Positions 1 through 7,719 of a stretch of 64,000 bases of DNA are shown piece after piece. Under the pieces are notes generated by a model that had not been told where the DNA came from, searched no databases, and saw nothing but the letters and a program-made list of their open reading frames with translations. Each line of letters starts with the position of its first letter. Positions within the stretch are counted from its first letter, which is position 1. The DNA comes from an uncultured Faecalibacterium sp. Its GTDB lineage: Bacteria > Bacillota > Clostridia > Oscillospirales > Ruminococcaceae. Location of the stretch: NCBI GenBank assembly GCA_934539245.1, contig CAKTCK010000003.1, forward strand, positions 13,208 to 77,207, in the 5' to 3' direction. Position numbers and translations under genes: made by a program.

Positions 1-53
1 GCTGAATATGCCCAGAGCACAAGCGGAGGGCATTTTCAATCGTTCTATATACA
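1..53. repeat. small covarying stem-loop element, copy 1
   Basis: ATGCCC (8-13) and GGGCAT (28-33) pair around the loop AGAGCACAAGCGGA. The whole stretch aligns with 7659-7711, where the loop and both flanks are conserved but the stem has changed on both sides (ATGGCT/AGCCAT). It lies just upstream of the ribosome site of the first gene. Its function is unknown. Confidence 0.6.
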
Positions 54-68
54 GGAGGTACTCGCGCT

Positions 69-1259
69 ATGCAGCGCACAGAAAAATACTTTGAGCAGGA
101 CGCTTTCCGCACCGAATGCGAAAGCGTCATCCTTGCCGCAGAGCCGGACGAAAAGACCGGCGGCGGGCGCATTGCGCTGGACGGCACGGTGTTCTACCCG
201 GAGGGCGGCGGTCAGCCCGCCGACCGGGGCACGCTGACCCTGCCGGACGGCACGGTGCTGCGGGTGTCGGACGTCCACGAGCAGGCGGGCGTCATCTGGC
301 ATACGGTGGATGCCCTGCCCGCTGCCGCAGTGCCCGGCGCAGCCGTGACCGGCTGCATCGACTGGGACTGGCGGTTCGATAAGATGCAGCAGCACACCGG
401 CGAGCATATCCTCTCCGGCATCCTGCACCAGATGTTCGGGGCAGAGAACGTGGGCTTCCATGTGGGCACTGAGGTAGTGCGCATGGACACCAGTGTGCCC
501 ATCAGCCCCGAGGGGCTGCGGCAGGCAGAGCTTGCCGCCAACCGCATCGTGTGGCAGAATGTGCCGGTGCTCATCAGCTACCCCACCCGGGAGGAGCTTG
601 CCGCCCTTGTCTACCGCTCCAAAAAGGAGATCGAGGGACAGGTGCGCATTGTGACCATCCCGGGTGCGGACGTCTGCGCCTGCTGCGGCACCCACACCCG
701 CACCACCGGTCAGGTGGGGCAGATCAAGATCCTTGCCAGCGAGAACTATAAGGGCGGCGTGCGGCTGAGCGTGGTGTGCGGCGCCCGTGCGCTGGCGGCA
801 GCGCAGGCTATGCGCGCCCGGCAGGCGGATATCGGCGCGCTGCTCTCTGCCAAGGCCGACCAGACCGCTGTGGCGGTGCACCGGGTCTACGACGAGTATA
901 CTGCACTGAAGTTTACACACTTCGGACTGTGCAGCCAGCTGTTTGATGCCCTTGCGCAGCTGACCGCGCCCGATGCAGACGCCATCCGCACCCTGCCGGG
1001 GCTGGACCCGGACGGGCTGCACCGGCTGGCGGTGCGCCTGACCGAAGCTACCACCGGCCTCTGCGCCGCCCTGACCCCCACCGAAAAGGGCACCGGCTAC
1101 TGCCTTGCCCGGCGGGACGGCGATGTGCGCGCCCTGACCAAAGCGCTGAACGCCGCCCTGAACGGACGCGGCGGCGGCAAGCCCGGCATCTGTCAGGGCA
1201 GCTGCGCCGCCACCCCGGAGCAGGTGGAGAGATTTTTGAAGGAGAACAACAAACTATGA
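69..1259 (+). CDS. alanyl-tRNA editing protein (AlaX-type, with DHHA1 domain)
   Basis: A 396-residue homologue of the editing half of alanyl-tRNA synthetase. It is predicted to hydrolyse Ser-tRNA(Ala) or Gly-tRNA(Ala) in trans in the cytoplasm. The zinc-binding editing site is visible as HTGEH (His109, His113) and CACCGTH (Cys205, His209). The N-terminal part has the FYPEGGGQP motif typical of the family. The C-terminal half (about 260-396) ends in a glycine-rich GRGGGKPGICQG segment, as in DHHA1 domains, which makes this a long AlaX form. The start is ATG 69 with AGGAGG at 53-58. Its stop overlaps the trmB start (ATGA), so the two are translationally coupled and form a small tRNA quality and modification operon. 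Confidence 0.9.
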   Translation: MQRTEKYFEQDAFRTECESVILAAEPDEKTGGGRIALDGTVFYPEGGGQPADRGTLTLPDGTVLRVSDVHEQAGVIWHTVDALPAAAVPGAAVTGCIDWDWRFDKMQQHTGEHILSGILHQMFGAENVGFHVGTEVVRMDTSVPISPEGLRQAELAANRIVWQNVPVLISYPTREELAALVYRSKKEIEGQVRIVTIPGADVCACCGTHTRTTGQVGQIKILASENYKGGVRLSVVCGARALAAAQAMRARQADIGALLSAKADQTAVAVHRVYDEYTALKFTHFGLCSQLFDALAQLTAPDADAIRTLPGLDPDGLHRLAVRLTEATTGLCAALTPTEKGTGYCLARRDGDVRALTKALNAALNGRGGGKPGICQGSCAATPEQVERFLKENNKL

Positions 1260-2023
1260 GAATGCGTTTCAAACCCTATGCCCACGACGAACTGATGGCC
1301 GCGGATTTCCATGTGCACGAGCCCCTCATCTGGGGCGGCAAGTGGCACGGCCAGTACGCCCGCCCGGAGCAGCCCTTTATTCTGGAGCTGGGCTGCGGCA
1401 AGGGCGGCTTCATCTCCCAGCTGGCCAGCGCCCACCCGGAAAACAACTATCTGGGCATCGACATCACCGACAAGGTGCTCATCCTTGCCAAGCGCAAAAT
1501 CGAAGCCGCCTATCAGGCAGCCGGACGCCCCATTGACAACGTGAAGATCATGAGCACCGACATTGAGCGCATCAAGGGCGTCATCACCCCGGAGGATGAA
1601 GTCAGCCGCATCTACATCAACTTCTGCAACCCGTGGAGCAAGAACGACTCCTCCCACAAGCACCGCCTTACCTACCCGCGCCAGCTCATCGCCTACCGGG
1701 AGTTTTTGAAGGACGGCGGCGAGATCTACTTCAAGACCGACGACGATGATCTGTTCCGGGACAGCGTGGAGTACTTCCCGGCTTCCGGCTACGAGATCGA
1801 GTGGATCACCTACGACCTCCACGAGAACGAGCCGGAGTGGAACATCCGCACCGAGCACGAGGGCATGTTCACCGAGATGGGGATCAAGATCAAGGCGCTC
1901 ATTGCCTGCAAAAAGCCCGGTGCCGACAGCGTGACATGGGTAGACCCTAAGGTGCTCAAGCGGATGGCACGGGAAGCTGCTGCCGCCGAAGCCGCCGCGC
2001 AGGAAGGCGAAGCCAATGTCTGA
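1256..2023 (+). CDS. trmB: tRNA (guanine-N7-)-methyltransferase
   Basis: A 255-residue class I SAM-dependent methyltransferase, predicted to form m7G46 in the variable loop of tRNAs. The SAM-binding motif ELGCGKGGF lies near residue 44, followed by YLGIDI (motif II). NFCNPWSKNDSSHKHRLT near residue 122 corresponds to the catalytic NFPDPWxKxxHxKRR region of TrmB, and FKTDDDDLF follows. The C-terminus has an alanine/glutamate-rich extension after the domain. The gene overlaps alaX by four bases (ATGA) and overlaps the next small gene by eight bases, so the three genes are probably one transcript. Confidence 0.93.
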   Translation: MRMRFKPYAHDELMAADFHVHEPLIWGGKWHGQYARPEQPFILELGCGKGGFISQLASAHPENNYLGIDITDKVLILAKRKIEAAYQAAGRPIDNVKIMSTDIERIKGVITPEDEVSRIYINFCNPWSKNDSSHKHRLTYPRQLIAYREFLKDGGEIYFKTDDDDLFRDSVEYFPASGYEIEWITYDLHENEPEWNIRTEHEGMFTEMGIKIKALIACKKPGADSVTWVDPKVLKRMAREAAAAEAAAQEGEANV

Positions 2024-2195
2024 CCCCTGTGAGCTGTGCCTGAATAATATTCAGGACGAATACGGCAGCTATTACTGTGCGCAGGGCGCTGCGCTGGACG
2101 AGGACGAGATGGCACGCTATCTTGCGCATAATACCGCTGCCTGTCCCTTTTTTGAGCCGGGGGACGAATATAAGATCGTATCCAAACAGAACTGA
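2016..2195 (+). CDS. small cysteine-containing protein, DUF6472-like
   Basis: A 59-residue ORF starting at ATG 2016, inside the 3' end of trmB in another frame, and ending TGA 2193-2195. It begins MSDPCELCLNNIQDEYG and carries two CxxC-like cysteine groups (CELC near the start, a single Cys in YYCAQ, another in AACPFF), which suggests a small metal-binding fold. Small proteins of this pattern sit next to trmB in related Clostridia (DUF6472, from memory). Overlap with trmB and the short gap to the next gene argue for translation. The molecular role is unknown. Confidence 0.7.
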   Translation: MSDPCELCLNNIQDEYGSYYCAQGAALDEDEMARYLAHNTAACPFFEPGDEYKIVSKQN

Positions 2196-2210
2196 AGAAC
2201 GGAGGTGCTC

Positions 2211-3302
2211 ATGGTAAGCTTTCTTACCGAGACCATGGTATGCGGATTCTCGCTGTACCATATTCTGGCCTATTTCCTGATCTATTCCTGTCTGGGCTGG
2301 TGTCTGGAGGTCATCTATGCCGCCGCCACCACCGGTCAGCTGGTGAACCGGGGCTTTCTCAACGGCCCGGTCTGCCCCATCTACGGTTTTGGCATGGTCA
2401 TCGTGCTGTTTGCCCTTACGCCCTTGCAGCACAGCATCCTGCTGCTGTATCTCGGCGGCGTCATCCTGCCCAGTGCGCTGGAGCTGGTGGGCGGCTGGGC
2501 ACTGTACAAGATCTACCACACCCGCTGGTGGGATTACAGCGATTTCCCCTTTAACATCGGGGGCTATATCTGTTTGAAATTTTGTCTGCTGTGGGGCGTG
2601 GGCACGCTGGTGGTCATGCGCATCGTGCACCCGGTGGTAGCCAAGCTTGTAGACCTTGTCCCGCCTCTTGCGGGGGTCATCGTCATGTGCTTTTTGTACG
2701 CCGTGTACGCGGTGGACGTGGTGGTTACCGCCATTGCCGCCTCTGCACTGGCCGATACGCTGGACACCATGGAGCAGCTGGGCGACAGCATCCACGCCGT
2801 CAGCGATGCCATGACCCAGCTGCTGGGCACCACCACCCTGACCGCCGACAAAAAGTTGGACGAGGGACGGCTGCAATTCAAGCTTGCCGCTGCCGAGGCG
2901 CGGGACGCTGCCGAAAAGCGCCCCTCTGTCCATGAGACCATGGCTGCCGTCCGCGCCAAGGCCGCCGAGGCCAGTGAAGCTGCCCGCCGCGCCAGCGAGG
3001 ATGCCCGCCTGAACGCTGCCGAAGCTGCCAACGCCGCCCGTCTGGCTGCCAAGGGCACCGCCGAGCGTGCTGCTGAATTGTTGCAGCTGGAACAGCTGGC
3101 GGCAGAGCTGCAGCAGCGCAGCGAGGAGATGCAGGCACAGCTGCTGCGCCTGCCCCGCATCGTGGGCCCCCGCCGTATGCTGCGTGCCTACCCGAAGCTC
3201 CGGCACGGCAAAAAGCTGCGCAGCCTGCCCACCCTGCGGGAGATGCTGCACCGCGCCGAGCAGGACAACACCGAACAGAACGACAGCAAGAATACCAAAT
3301 AA
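2211..3302 (+). CDS. CmpB-type membrane protein (putative ABC transporter permease family)
   Basis: A 363-residue protein. The N-terminal half (about 1-185) has five or so hydrophobic helices and the family motif LGWCLEVIYAA...GFLNGPVCPIYG, typical of the putative ABC-transporter type IV family (PF06541). The C-terminal half (about 200-330) is soluble, rich in Ala, Glu, Arg and Lys, with long heptad-like stretches (EARDAAEKRP, RAKAAEASEAARRASEDA) that suggest an extended coiled coil. The start is ATG 2211 with GGAGGT at 2201-2206; an in-frame GTG at 2205 overlaps that ribosome site and is rejected. Substrate unknown; despite the family name no ATPase partner is nearby. A hairpin terminator follows. 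Confidence 0.75.
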   Translation: MVSFLTETMVCGFSLYHILAYFLIYSCLGWCLEVIYAAATTGQLVNRGFLNGPVCPIYGFGMVIVLFALTPLQHSILLLYLGGVILPSALELVGGWALYKIYHTRWWDYSDFPFNIGGYICLKFCLLWGVGTLVVMRIVHPVVAKLVDLVPPLAGVIVMCFLYAVYAVDVVVTAIAASALADTLDTMEQLGDSIHAVSDAMTQLLGTTTLTADKKLDEGRLQFKLAAAEARDAAEKRPSVHETMAAVRAKAAEASEAARRASEDARLNAAEAANAARLAAKGTAERAAELLQLEQLAAELQQRSEEMQAQLLRLPRIVGPRRMLRAYPKLRHGKKLRSLPTLREMLHRAEQDNTEQNDSKNTK

Positions 3303-3307
3303 TCCTG

Positions 3308-3342
3308 AATGCCGCACCGGCGCCGCCGTGTGCGGCATTTTT
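3308..3342 (+). terminator. rho-independent terminator
   Basis: AATGCCGCAC (3308-3317) pairs with GTGCGGCATT (3330-3339), followed by a T run. It lies six bases after the CmpB-type gene. Confidence 0.8.
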
Positions 3343-3371
3343 GTTGGAGCTTGTGCAACAGTCCCTTTTGC

Positions 3372-3500
3372 GTTTGACGCCCGCTCCCCACTCTGTCGCT
3401 AACGCGACATCTCGCCCCGGACGGGGAGAGTCTGTCCAAGAGGACGGCTTTTGGCGGCGGCAAGGTTTCTCATTGCGCTTGACACTTTAGAACTGAGGGC
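3372..3500. repeat. degenerate fragment of the dispersed hairpin repeat
   Basis: Segments such as GGTTTCTCATTGCG followed by a TTTAG motif match the spacer of the intergenic hairpin arrays at 30.9 kb and 45.0 kb, and CCCCGGACGGGGAGAG resembles a decayed main hairpin. No complete unit is present. It lies between the CmpB-type gene and the azlC promoter. Confidence 0.45.
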
Positions 3501-3513
3501 GCAGTCTGCCGTC

Positions 3514-3541
3514 TTGCAAATGTGCCGGGATGTGCTATAAT
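3514..3541 (+). promoter_or_regulatory. promoter of azlCD
   Basis: TTGCAA (3514-3519), 16 bp, TATAAT (3536-3541). The first good start downstream is azlC ATG 3621. Confidence 0.6.
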
Positions 3542-3620
3542 AACAATTGCGTATTTCATACAATCTATGTGGGTAAATGGGCGTGCCGCCCGCTGTTCCC
3601 GCAAAGCAAGGAGCTTTTCT

Positions 3621-4364
3621 ATGCAGCATCTGTCCCGAACCGTTTCCCCCGCTCTGCCGTACCCCTGCCTGCGGGCGCTGCGGGCGGCTTTTCCGCAGAC
3701 CATCCCGGTGCTGGCGGGCTATTTTGTGCTGGGGCTGGGCTACGGCATCTATGTGCAGTCCTTGGGGCTGCCGGTGTGGATGCCCATGCTCATGGGCACT
3801 GTCGTGTACGGCGGCTCGCTGGAGTTCGTGCTGGCAAGCCTGCTGCTGGGCGCGTTCTCGCCGCTGTCGGCCTTTCTGATGGCGCTGATGATCCAAGCGC
3901 GGCACCTGTTCTACGGCCTTGCCATGCTGGAGCGCTATAAGGGCTACGGCTGGCGCAGCTTTTACATGATCTTTGCCATGAGCGACGAGACCTTTTCCAT
4001 CACCTGCTCGGCAGCGCCGCCGGAAGGGGTGGACAAGGGCTGGTTCATGTTTTTTATCACCCTGCTGGATCAGCTTTACTGGGTGGGCAGCGCCGGGCTT
4101 GGGGCTGTGCTGGGCACGGTGCTGCCCTTCAGCACCGAGGGCGTGGATTTCGTCATGACCGCAATGTTCACGGTCATCTTCCTGAACCAGTGGGAAAAAG
4201 ATAAGCAGCACGGCAGTGCCCTCATCGGGCTTGCCGTGCCGCTGGTGTGTCTGATGGTATTTGGTTCCGGCAGCTTTCTGCTGCCGTCCATGGGCGGCAT
4301 TCTGGTGCTGCTGCTGGCTTTGCGCCGTCCGATGGAAAAAGCAGCCGGGGAGGTAGAAGAATGA
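3621..4364 (+). CDS. azlC: AzlC family branched-chain amino acid exporter, large subunit
   Basis: A 247-residue polytopic membrane protein. AzlC/AzlD pairs form a two-component efflux system for branched-chain amino acids and analogues. The sequence has the family patterns AFPQTIPVLAGYFVLGLGYG near the N-terminus, MGTVVYGGSLEFV, and QARHLFYGLAML, with about seven hydrophobic segments. ATG 3621 is chosen because AAGGAG (3608-3613) lies just upstream; an in-frame upstream extension to 3522 begins within the promoter region and is rejected. The stop overlaps the azlD start by four bases. Confidence 0.88.
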   Translation: MQHLSRTVSPALPYPCLRALRAAFPQTIPVLAGYFVLGLGYGIYVQSLGLPVWMPMLMGTVVYGGSLEFVLASLLLGAFSPLSAFLMALMIQARHLFYGLAMLERYKGYGWRSFYMIFAMSDETFSITCSAAPPEGVDKGWFMFFITLLDQLYWVGSAGLGAVLGTVLPFSTEGVDFVMTAMFTVIFLNQWEKDKQHGSALIGLAVPLVCLMVFGSGSFLLPSMGGILVLLLALRRPMEKAAGEVEE

Positions 4365-4690
4365 CAGCAGTTCAGACGGGGCTTACCATTGCGGTGTGCA
4401 CTGCCGCCACCATGCTTACCCGGTTTTTGCCGTTTCTGATCTTTTCCAGCAAGGAGCAGCAGCCGCCGGAGGTGGTGCGGTATCTGGGGCGGGTGCTGCC
4501 CGCCGCCATCTTCGGGATGCTCATCGTCTATTGCCTGAAAGGCGTTACCCCGTTCTCCGGCAGCCACGGCATCCCGGAAGCGATCGCGCTGCTGGCTACC
4601 ATTGCGCTGCACAAGTGGAAGCACCAGACCCTGCTCAGCGTAGCGGGGAGCACTTTTTGCTATGTACTGCTGGTGCAGCTGGTGTTCTGA
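4361..4690 (+). CDS. azlD: AzlD family branched-chain amino acid exporter, small subunit
   Basis: A 109-residue membrane protein with about four hydrophobic helices. The segment ATMLTRFLPFLIF near the N-terminus and VVRYLGRVLPAAIFGMLIVY are typical AzlD features. It starts inside the azlC stop (ATGA), as expected for the partner subunit of the exporter. It runs convergently into ansA with only eight bases between the two stop codons and no hairpin terminator between them. Confidence 0.88.
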   Translation: MTAVQTGLTIAVCTAATMLTRFLPFLIFSSKEQQPPEVVRYLGRVLPAAIFGMLIVYCLKGVTPFSGSHGIPEAIALLATIALHKWKHQTLLSVAGSTFCYVLLVQLVF

Positions 4691-4698
4691 AAAGCGGC

Positions 4699-5706
4699 TC
4701 AGTGGTAGAAAGTGTCAAAGTTCACCTGACGGTAGAACCGCTGCTGCAGCTGGTCAAAACTTTCGCAGTTCTGCGCCAGCAGCCACATACTTTTTGTTAC
4801 TACCGCCTCAATGGTCATATCGTGAGCTTCCAAAAAGCGGAAGCGGTTGCGCACCCGCTTGCCCACCTCGTACACGCCCACATCGCTGCCCTCGTAGGTG
4901 ACCTGTGTGGTCATGATAAGTACCTTGTGGGTGGTTTCGTAGTCGCCCAGCCCGGCGGCAAAGGCGTCCATCAGCTGCTGCGGGATGCCGCCCACGCCGA
5001 AGCTTTCCACAATGACGCAGTCGTACAGGCGGAAGATCTCCGGGATGAGCGCCGGGGACATGCCGGGCGTCAGCTTGAGCAGGAACACCCGGCTGTCCAG
5101 CGTGCGGCTGAATTCCACCGGGCCGGTGGGCCACGGCGAGGGGATGTACCGCACCAGCCGGTCGCCCTGCACCAGCGCCAGCTCTGGGAAGTTGACCGAG
5201 GCAAAGGCGTCGTAGCTGATGGTCTTGTTCTTCTTTGCGCGGGTGCCCGCGATGACGTGCCCGCCGAACACCACCATCACGCCCCGGCTGCCCGGGTCGA
5301 TGGCACAGATCACGCTGTCCCGCAGATTTTTCTTTGCATCCGTGATCTCGTTGGAGATGGGCTGCTGCGCGCCGGTAAGGATGATGGGCTTATCCGCGTT
5401 CTGAATTAAATAAGAGAGCGCCGCCGCAGAGTAGGCCAGCGTATCCGTGCCGTGGCAGATGATAAAGCCGTCGTACAAAGCGTAGTTTTCCTGAATGGCG
5501 CGTGCCATCATGAGCCAGTGCTCCTGCCCGAGGTCGGTGCTGTCGATGCTGCACAGCGCCAGCGTTTCCGGGCAGCACAGCTCCTTCAGTTCCGGCAGAT
5601 GGGCGAGCAGTTCCTCGCTGGTAAGCACGGGTTTTAACCCCTGCTGGGTGCGCACGCTGGCGATGGTGCCGCCGGTGGTGATAAAAAGCAGACGTTGTTT
5701 GGACAT
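4699..5706 (-). CDS. ansA: type I L-asparaginase
   Basis: A 335-residue cytoplasmic asparaginase that hydrolyses L-asparagine to aspartate and ammonia. It carries both family signatures: the N-terminal TTGGTIAS with the nucleophilic threonine, and HGTDTLAYSAAALSYL with the second catalytic Thr-Asp pair. There is no signal peptide, which fits the type I (cytoplasmic) form. The start is the ATG at 5706 (MSKQRLLFITTGG); the frame stays open far upstream but crosses the divergent gene's region. A TATACT -10 (AGTATA at 5748-5753 on the plus strand) lies about 45 bp upstream. Converges on azlD. Confidence 0.92.
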   Translation of the reverse strand: MSKQRLLFITTGGTIASVRTQQGLKPVLTSEELLAHLPELKELCCPETLALCSIDSTDLGQEHWLMMARAIQENYALYDGFIICHGTDTLAYSAAALSYLIQNADKPIILTGAQQPISNEITDAKKNLRDSVICAIDPGSRGVMVVFGGHVIAGTRAKKNKTISYDAFASVNFPELALVQGDRLVRYIPSPWPTGPVEFSRTLDSRVFLLKLTPGMSPALIPEIFRLYDCVIVESFGVGGIPQQLMDAFAAGLGDYETTHKVLIMTTQVTYEGSDVGVYEVGKRVRNRFRFLEAHDMTIEAVVTKSMWLLAQNCESFDQLQQRFYRQVNFDTFYH

Positions 5707-5874
5707 AAAGCAAAAGCCCCCTGTGGCAGAAATTTCAACATGACAACAGTATAACACACGCCCCGGGGCTTGAACAGTGCCCGCCGCCCAAAAAGTTTTT
5801 GCGACCCGGTCACAGAAGTTTGCACGGCTTTTGTGTATAATAAGGGCAAAAGAATCAGGCAAAGGAGCAACACC

Positions 5875-6732
5875 ATGTCCAACATCGTTATCGTAGGTTC
5901 CGGCCCGGCGGGGGTGTCCGCCGCCCTGTACGCCGTGCGCGCCGGGGTGCAGACCACCGTGCTGACCAAGGGCTCCGGGGCGCTGGAACGCGCCGAAAAG
6001 ATCGAAAATTATTACGGTTTTGCCCAGCCGGTCTCCGGGCCGGAGCTGGAGCGCCGCAGCATCGAGAACGCCCGGCGGCTGGGGGTGCAGTTCGTGCAGA
6101 CCGAAGCCGTGGGGCTGACATGGACCGACCGCCTGACCGTGGAAACGCTGGCGGGCGCGTACCCGGCAGACGCGGTGATTCTGGCCACCGGCGCTTCCCG
6201 CGCCGTGCCCCGCATCCCGGGGCTGACCGGGCTGGAAGGCCACGGCGTGAGCTGGTGCGCCGCCTGCGATGCCTTTTTCTACCGCGTCAAGGACGTGGCG
6301 GTGCTGGGCAGCGGCGAGTACGCCCTGCACGAGGTGCAGGCGCTTTTGCCGGTGGTGAAAAGCGTCACCCTGCTGACGGACGGTGCAGCCCTGACCGCAG
6401 ACTTCCCGCCCGAGGTGGCCGTCTGCACCCAAAAGGTGGAAGCCATTCTGGGCGAGCAGACCGTCACCGGTGTGCAGCTGGCAGGCGGCGCGGTGCGGGA
6501 AGTGTCCGGCGTGTTCGTGGCGCTGGGCGTGGCGGGCAGCACCGCACTGGCCCGGAAGCTGGGCGCTGCCGTAGAGGGCAGCCGCATCGTGGTGGATGAC
6601 AAAATGCAGACCACCGTGCCCGGTTTGTATGCCGCCGGGGACTGCACCGGCGGGCTGTTACAGGTGGCAAAGGCCGTTTACGAGGGCGCACTGGCGGGCA
6701 CGGAAGCCGCCAAGGCGCTGCGAAAGGGGTGA
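5875..6732 (+). CDS. thioredoxin-reductase-like FAD oxidoreductase
   Basis: A 285-residue flavoprotein of the low-molecular-weight thioredoxin reductase fold. The FAD-binding GSGPAGVSAALYA is at the N-terminus, a redox CAAC pair (Cys128, Cys131) lies in the expected place, and the C-terminal FAD motif AAGDCTGGLLQVAKAVYEG is intact. The second dinucleotide site reads VLGSGEYALHE rather than the usual GGGDSAxEE, and no HRRxxxR motif follows, so NADPH use is doubtful. Start ATG 5875 is preceded by AAAGGAG (5861-5867). TATAAT at 5836-5841 may be its -10. The Crp-family regulator begins six bases after its stop, giving a probable redox operon. Confidence 0.8.
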   Translation: MSNIVIVGSGPAGVSAALYAVRAGVQTTVLTKGSGALERAEKIENYYGFAQPVSGPELERRSIENARRLGVQFVQTEAVGLTWTDRLTVETLAGAYPADAVILATGASRAVPRIPGLTGLEGHGVSWCAACDAFFYRVKDVAVLGSGEYALHEVQALLPVVKSVTLLTDGAALTADFPPEVAVCTQKVEAILGEQTVTGVQLAGGAVREVSGVFVALGVAGSTALARKLGAAVEGSRIVVDDKMQTTVPGLYAAGDCTGGLLQVAKAVYEGALAGTEAAKALRKG

Positions 6733-6737
6733 GCCGT

Positions 6738-7424
6738 ATGGCAGAAACATCTCCGCACGCCCGGTGCTTGGCCTGTGCGTTTCCGTTCTGGGAGCAGCTG
6801 ACCCCGGAAGAGCAGGAGCGGCTGTGCCGCTTTACCCGCCCGGTGCACTACGCCAAGGGCGCCCGGGTGCACAGCCCGCTGGAAAGCTGCGTGGGCATTT
6901 TGCTGCTGCGCAGCGGGCAGCTGCGCTCCTATCTGTTGTCCGAGGATGGCAGAGATGTGACGCTGTACCGCCTGTTCGGCGGGGAGGTGTGCATCCTGTC
7001 TGCCTCCTGCGTGATGGATGCGGTGAACATCGACCTTTATATCGACGCCGAGGAGGATACCGAAGCGCTGTGCATCAGCGCGGGCATCTTCCGGCAGCTG
7101 ATGCAGGAAAACGTCTATGTGCGCTGCTACGCCTACCAGATGACGGCAGAGCGCTTTTCCGATACCATGTGGACGATGCAGCAGATCTTGTTCATGAGCG
7201 CCGACCGGCGGCTGGCAATCTTTCTGACCGACGAGCTTGCCAAGACCGGCGGCGCGGACATCCGCATGACCCACGACCAGATGGCAAAGTACATGGGCTC
7301 TGCCCGCGAGGTGGTGAGCCGGATGCTCAAATACTTCGCGCAGGAGGGCTGGGTGCGGCTGTACCGCGGCGGCGTGCAGGTGCTGGATAAGCAAAAGCTG
7401 CAAGCGCTGGCAAGGGGAAAATAA
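6738..7424 (+). CDS. Crp/Fnr family transcriptional regulator
   Basis: A 228-residue regulator with an N-terminal cyclic-nucleotide-binding-type beta barrel (about 20-140) and a C-terminal winged helix. The helix-turn-helix is visible as MTHDQMAKYMGSAREVVSRM and is followed by the wing GWVRLYRGGVQVLD. The N-terminus has CLAC (Cys10, Cys13) plus Cys30 and Cys51, so redox or iron-sulphur sensing as in FNR-type proteins is possible but unproven. ATG 6738 is chosen over the in-frame GTG 6729, which overlaps the GGGG ribosome site. It is cotranscribed with the thioredoxin-reductase-like gene and may control it. Confidence 0.85.
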   Translation: MAETSPHARCLACAFPFWEQLTPEEQERLCRFTRPVHYAKGARVHSPLESCVGILLLRSGQLRSYLLSEDGRDVTLYRLFGGEVCILSASCVMDAVNIDLYIDAEEDTEALCISAGIFRQLMQENVYVRCYAYQMTAERFSDTMWTMQQILFMSADRRLAIFLTDELAKTGGADIRMTHDQMAKYMGSAREVVSRMLKYFAQEGWVRLYRGGVQVLDKQKLQALARGK

Positions 7425-7445
7425 CGTTCTCTTCCTTGTGCGGGG

Positions 7446-7486
7446 ACGATTTGGAATGCGCTCCGCTTCGCTCTGCGCATAGGCTA
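7446..7486 (+). repeat. small covarying stem-loop element, copy 3
   Basis: ATGCGC (7456-7461) pairs with GCGCAT (7475-7480) around TCCGCTTCGCTCT, preceded by ACGATTT. In reverse complement this matches the elements at 1-53 and 7659-7711, again with a different stem. Confidence 0.5.
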
Positions 7487-7508
7487 AGGAAATATTATTT
7501 TTGATTTC

Positions 7509-7548
7509 GGAATACCGGAGCGTCTGCGGACGCTCCGGTATTCCATTT
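7509..7548. terminator. terminator hairpin between convergent crp-like gene and ptsI
   Basis: A perfect 16-bp stem, GGAATACCGGAGCGTC with GACGCTCCGGTATTCC, loop TGCG, then ATTTTC. Its core is nearly identical to the hairpin at 14529-14566. Confidence 0.75.
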
Positions 7549-7601
7549 TCACGGGTGGGGTCGTAGAGATAAACGGCATTTACGACCCCTTCTGTGAAAA
7601 A

Positions 7602-7637
7602 GTGGCTCAGAAACGCCCGCAGGCGTTTCTGAGCCAC
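7602..7637 (-). terminator. ptsI terminator
   Basis: GTGGCTCAGAAACGC and GCGTTTCTGAGCCAC form a 15-bp stem followed on the minus strand by TTTTT. A second hairpin, GGGGTCGT/ACGACCCC, lies at about 7557-7589. The inner part recurs at 34928-34969. Confidence 0.75.
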
Positions 7638-7658
7638 AAATTACAAAATATTCTTTCC

Positions 7659-7711
7659 GCTGAAAATGGCTAGAGCGCAAGCGGAAGCCATTTAAAATCG
7701 TTTTGTAGTAC
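7659..7711. repeat. small covarying stem-loop element, copy 2
   Basis: ATGGCT (7666-7671) pairs with AGCCAT (7686-7691) around AGAGCGCAAGCGGA, with GCTGAA on the left and AATCGTT on the right as in copy 1. It lies just beyond the ptsI stop codon. Confidence 0.6.
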
Positions 7712-7719
7712 GGTGTTTA

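Noticed and set aside
5707..6432. N-terminal extension of the asparaginase frame
   Set aside because: It runs antisense through the thioredoxin-reductase-like gene; the TTGGTIAS signature sits at the expected distance from ATG 5706.
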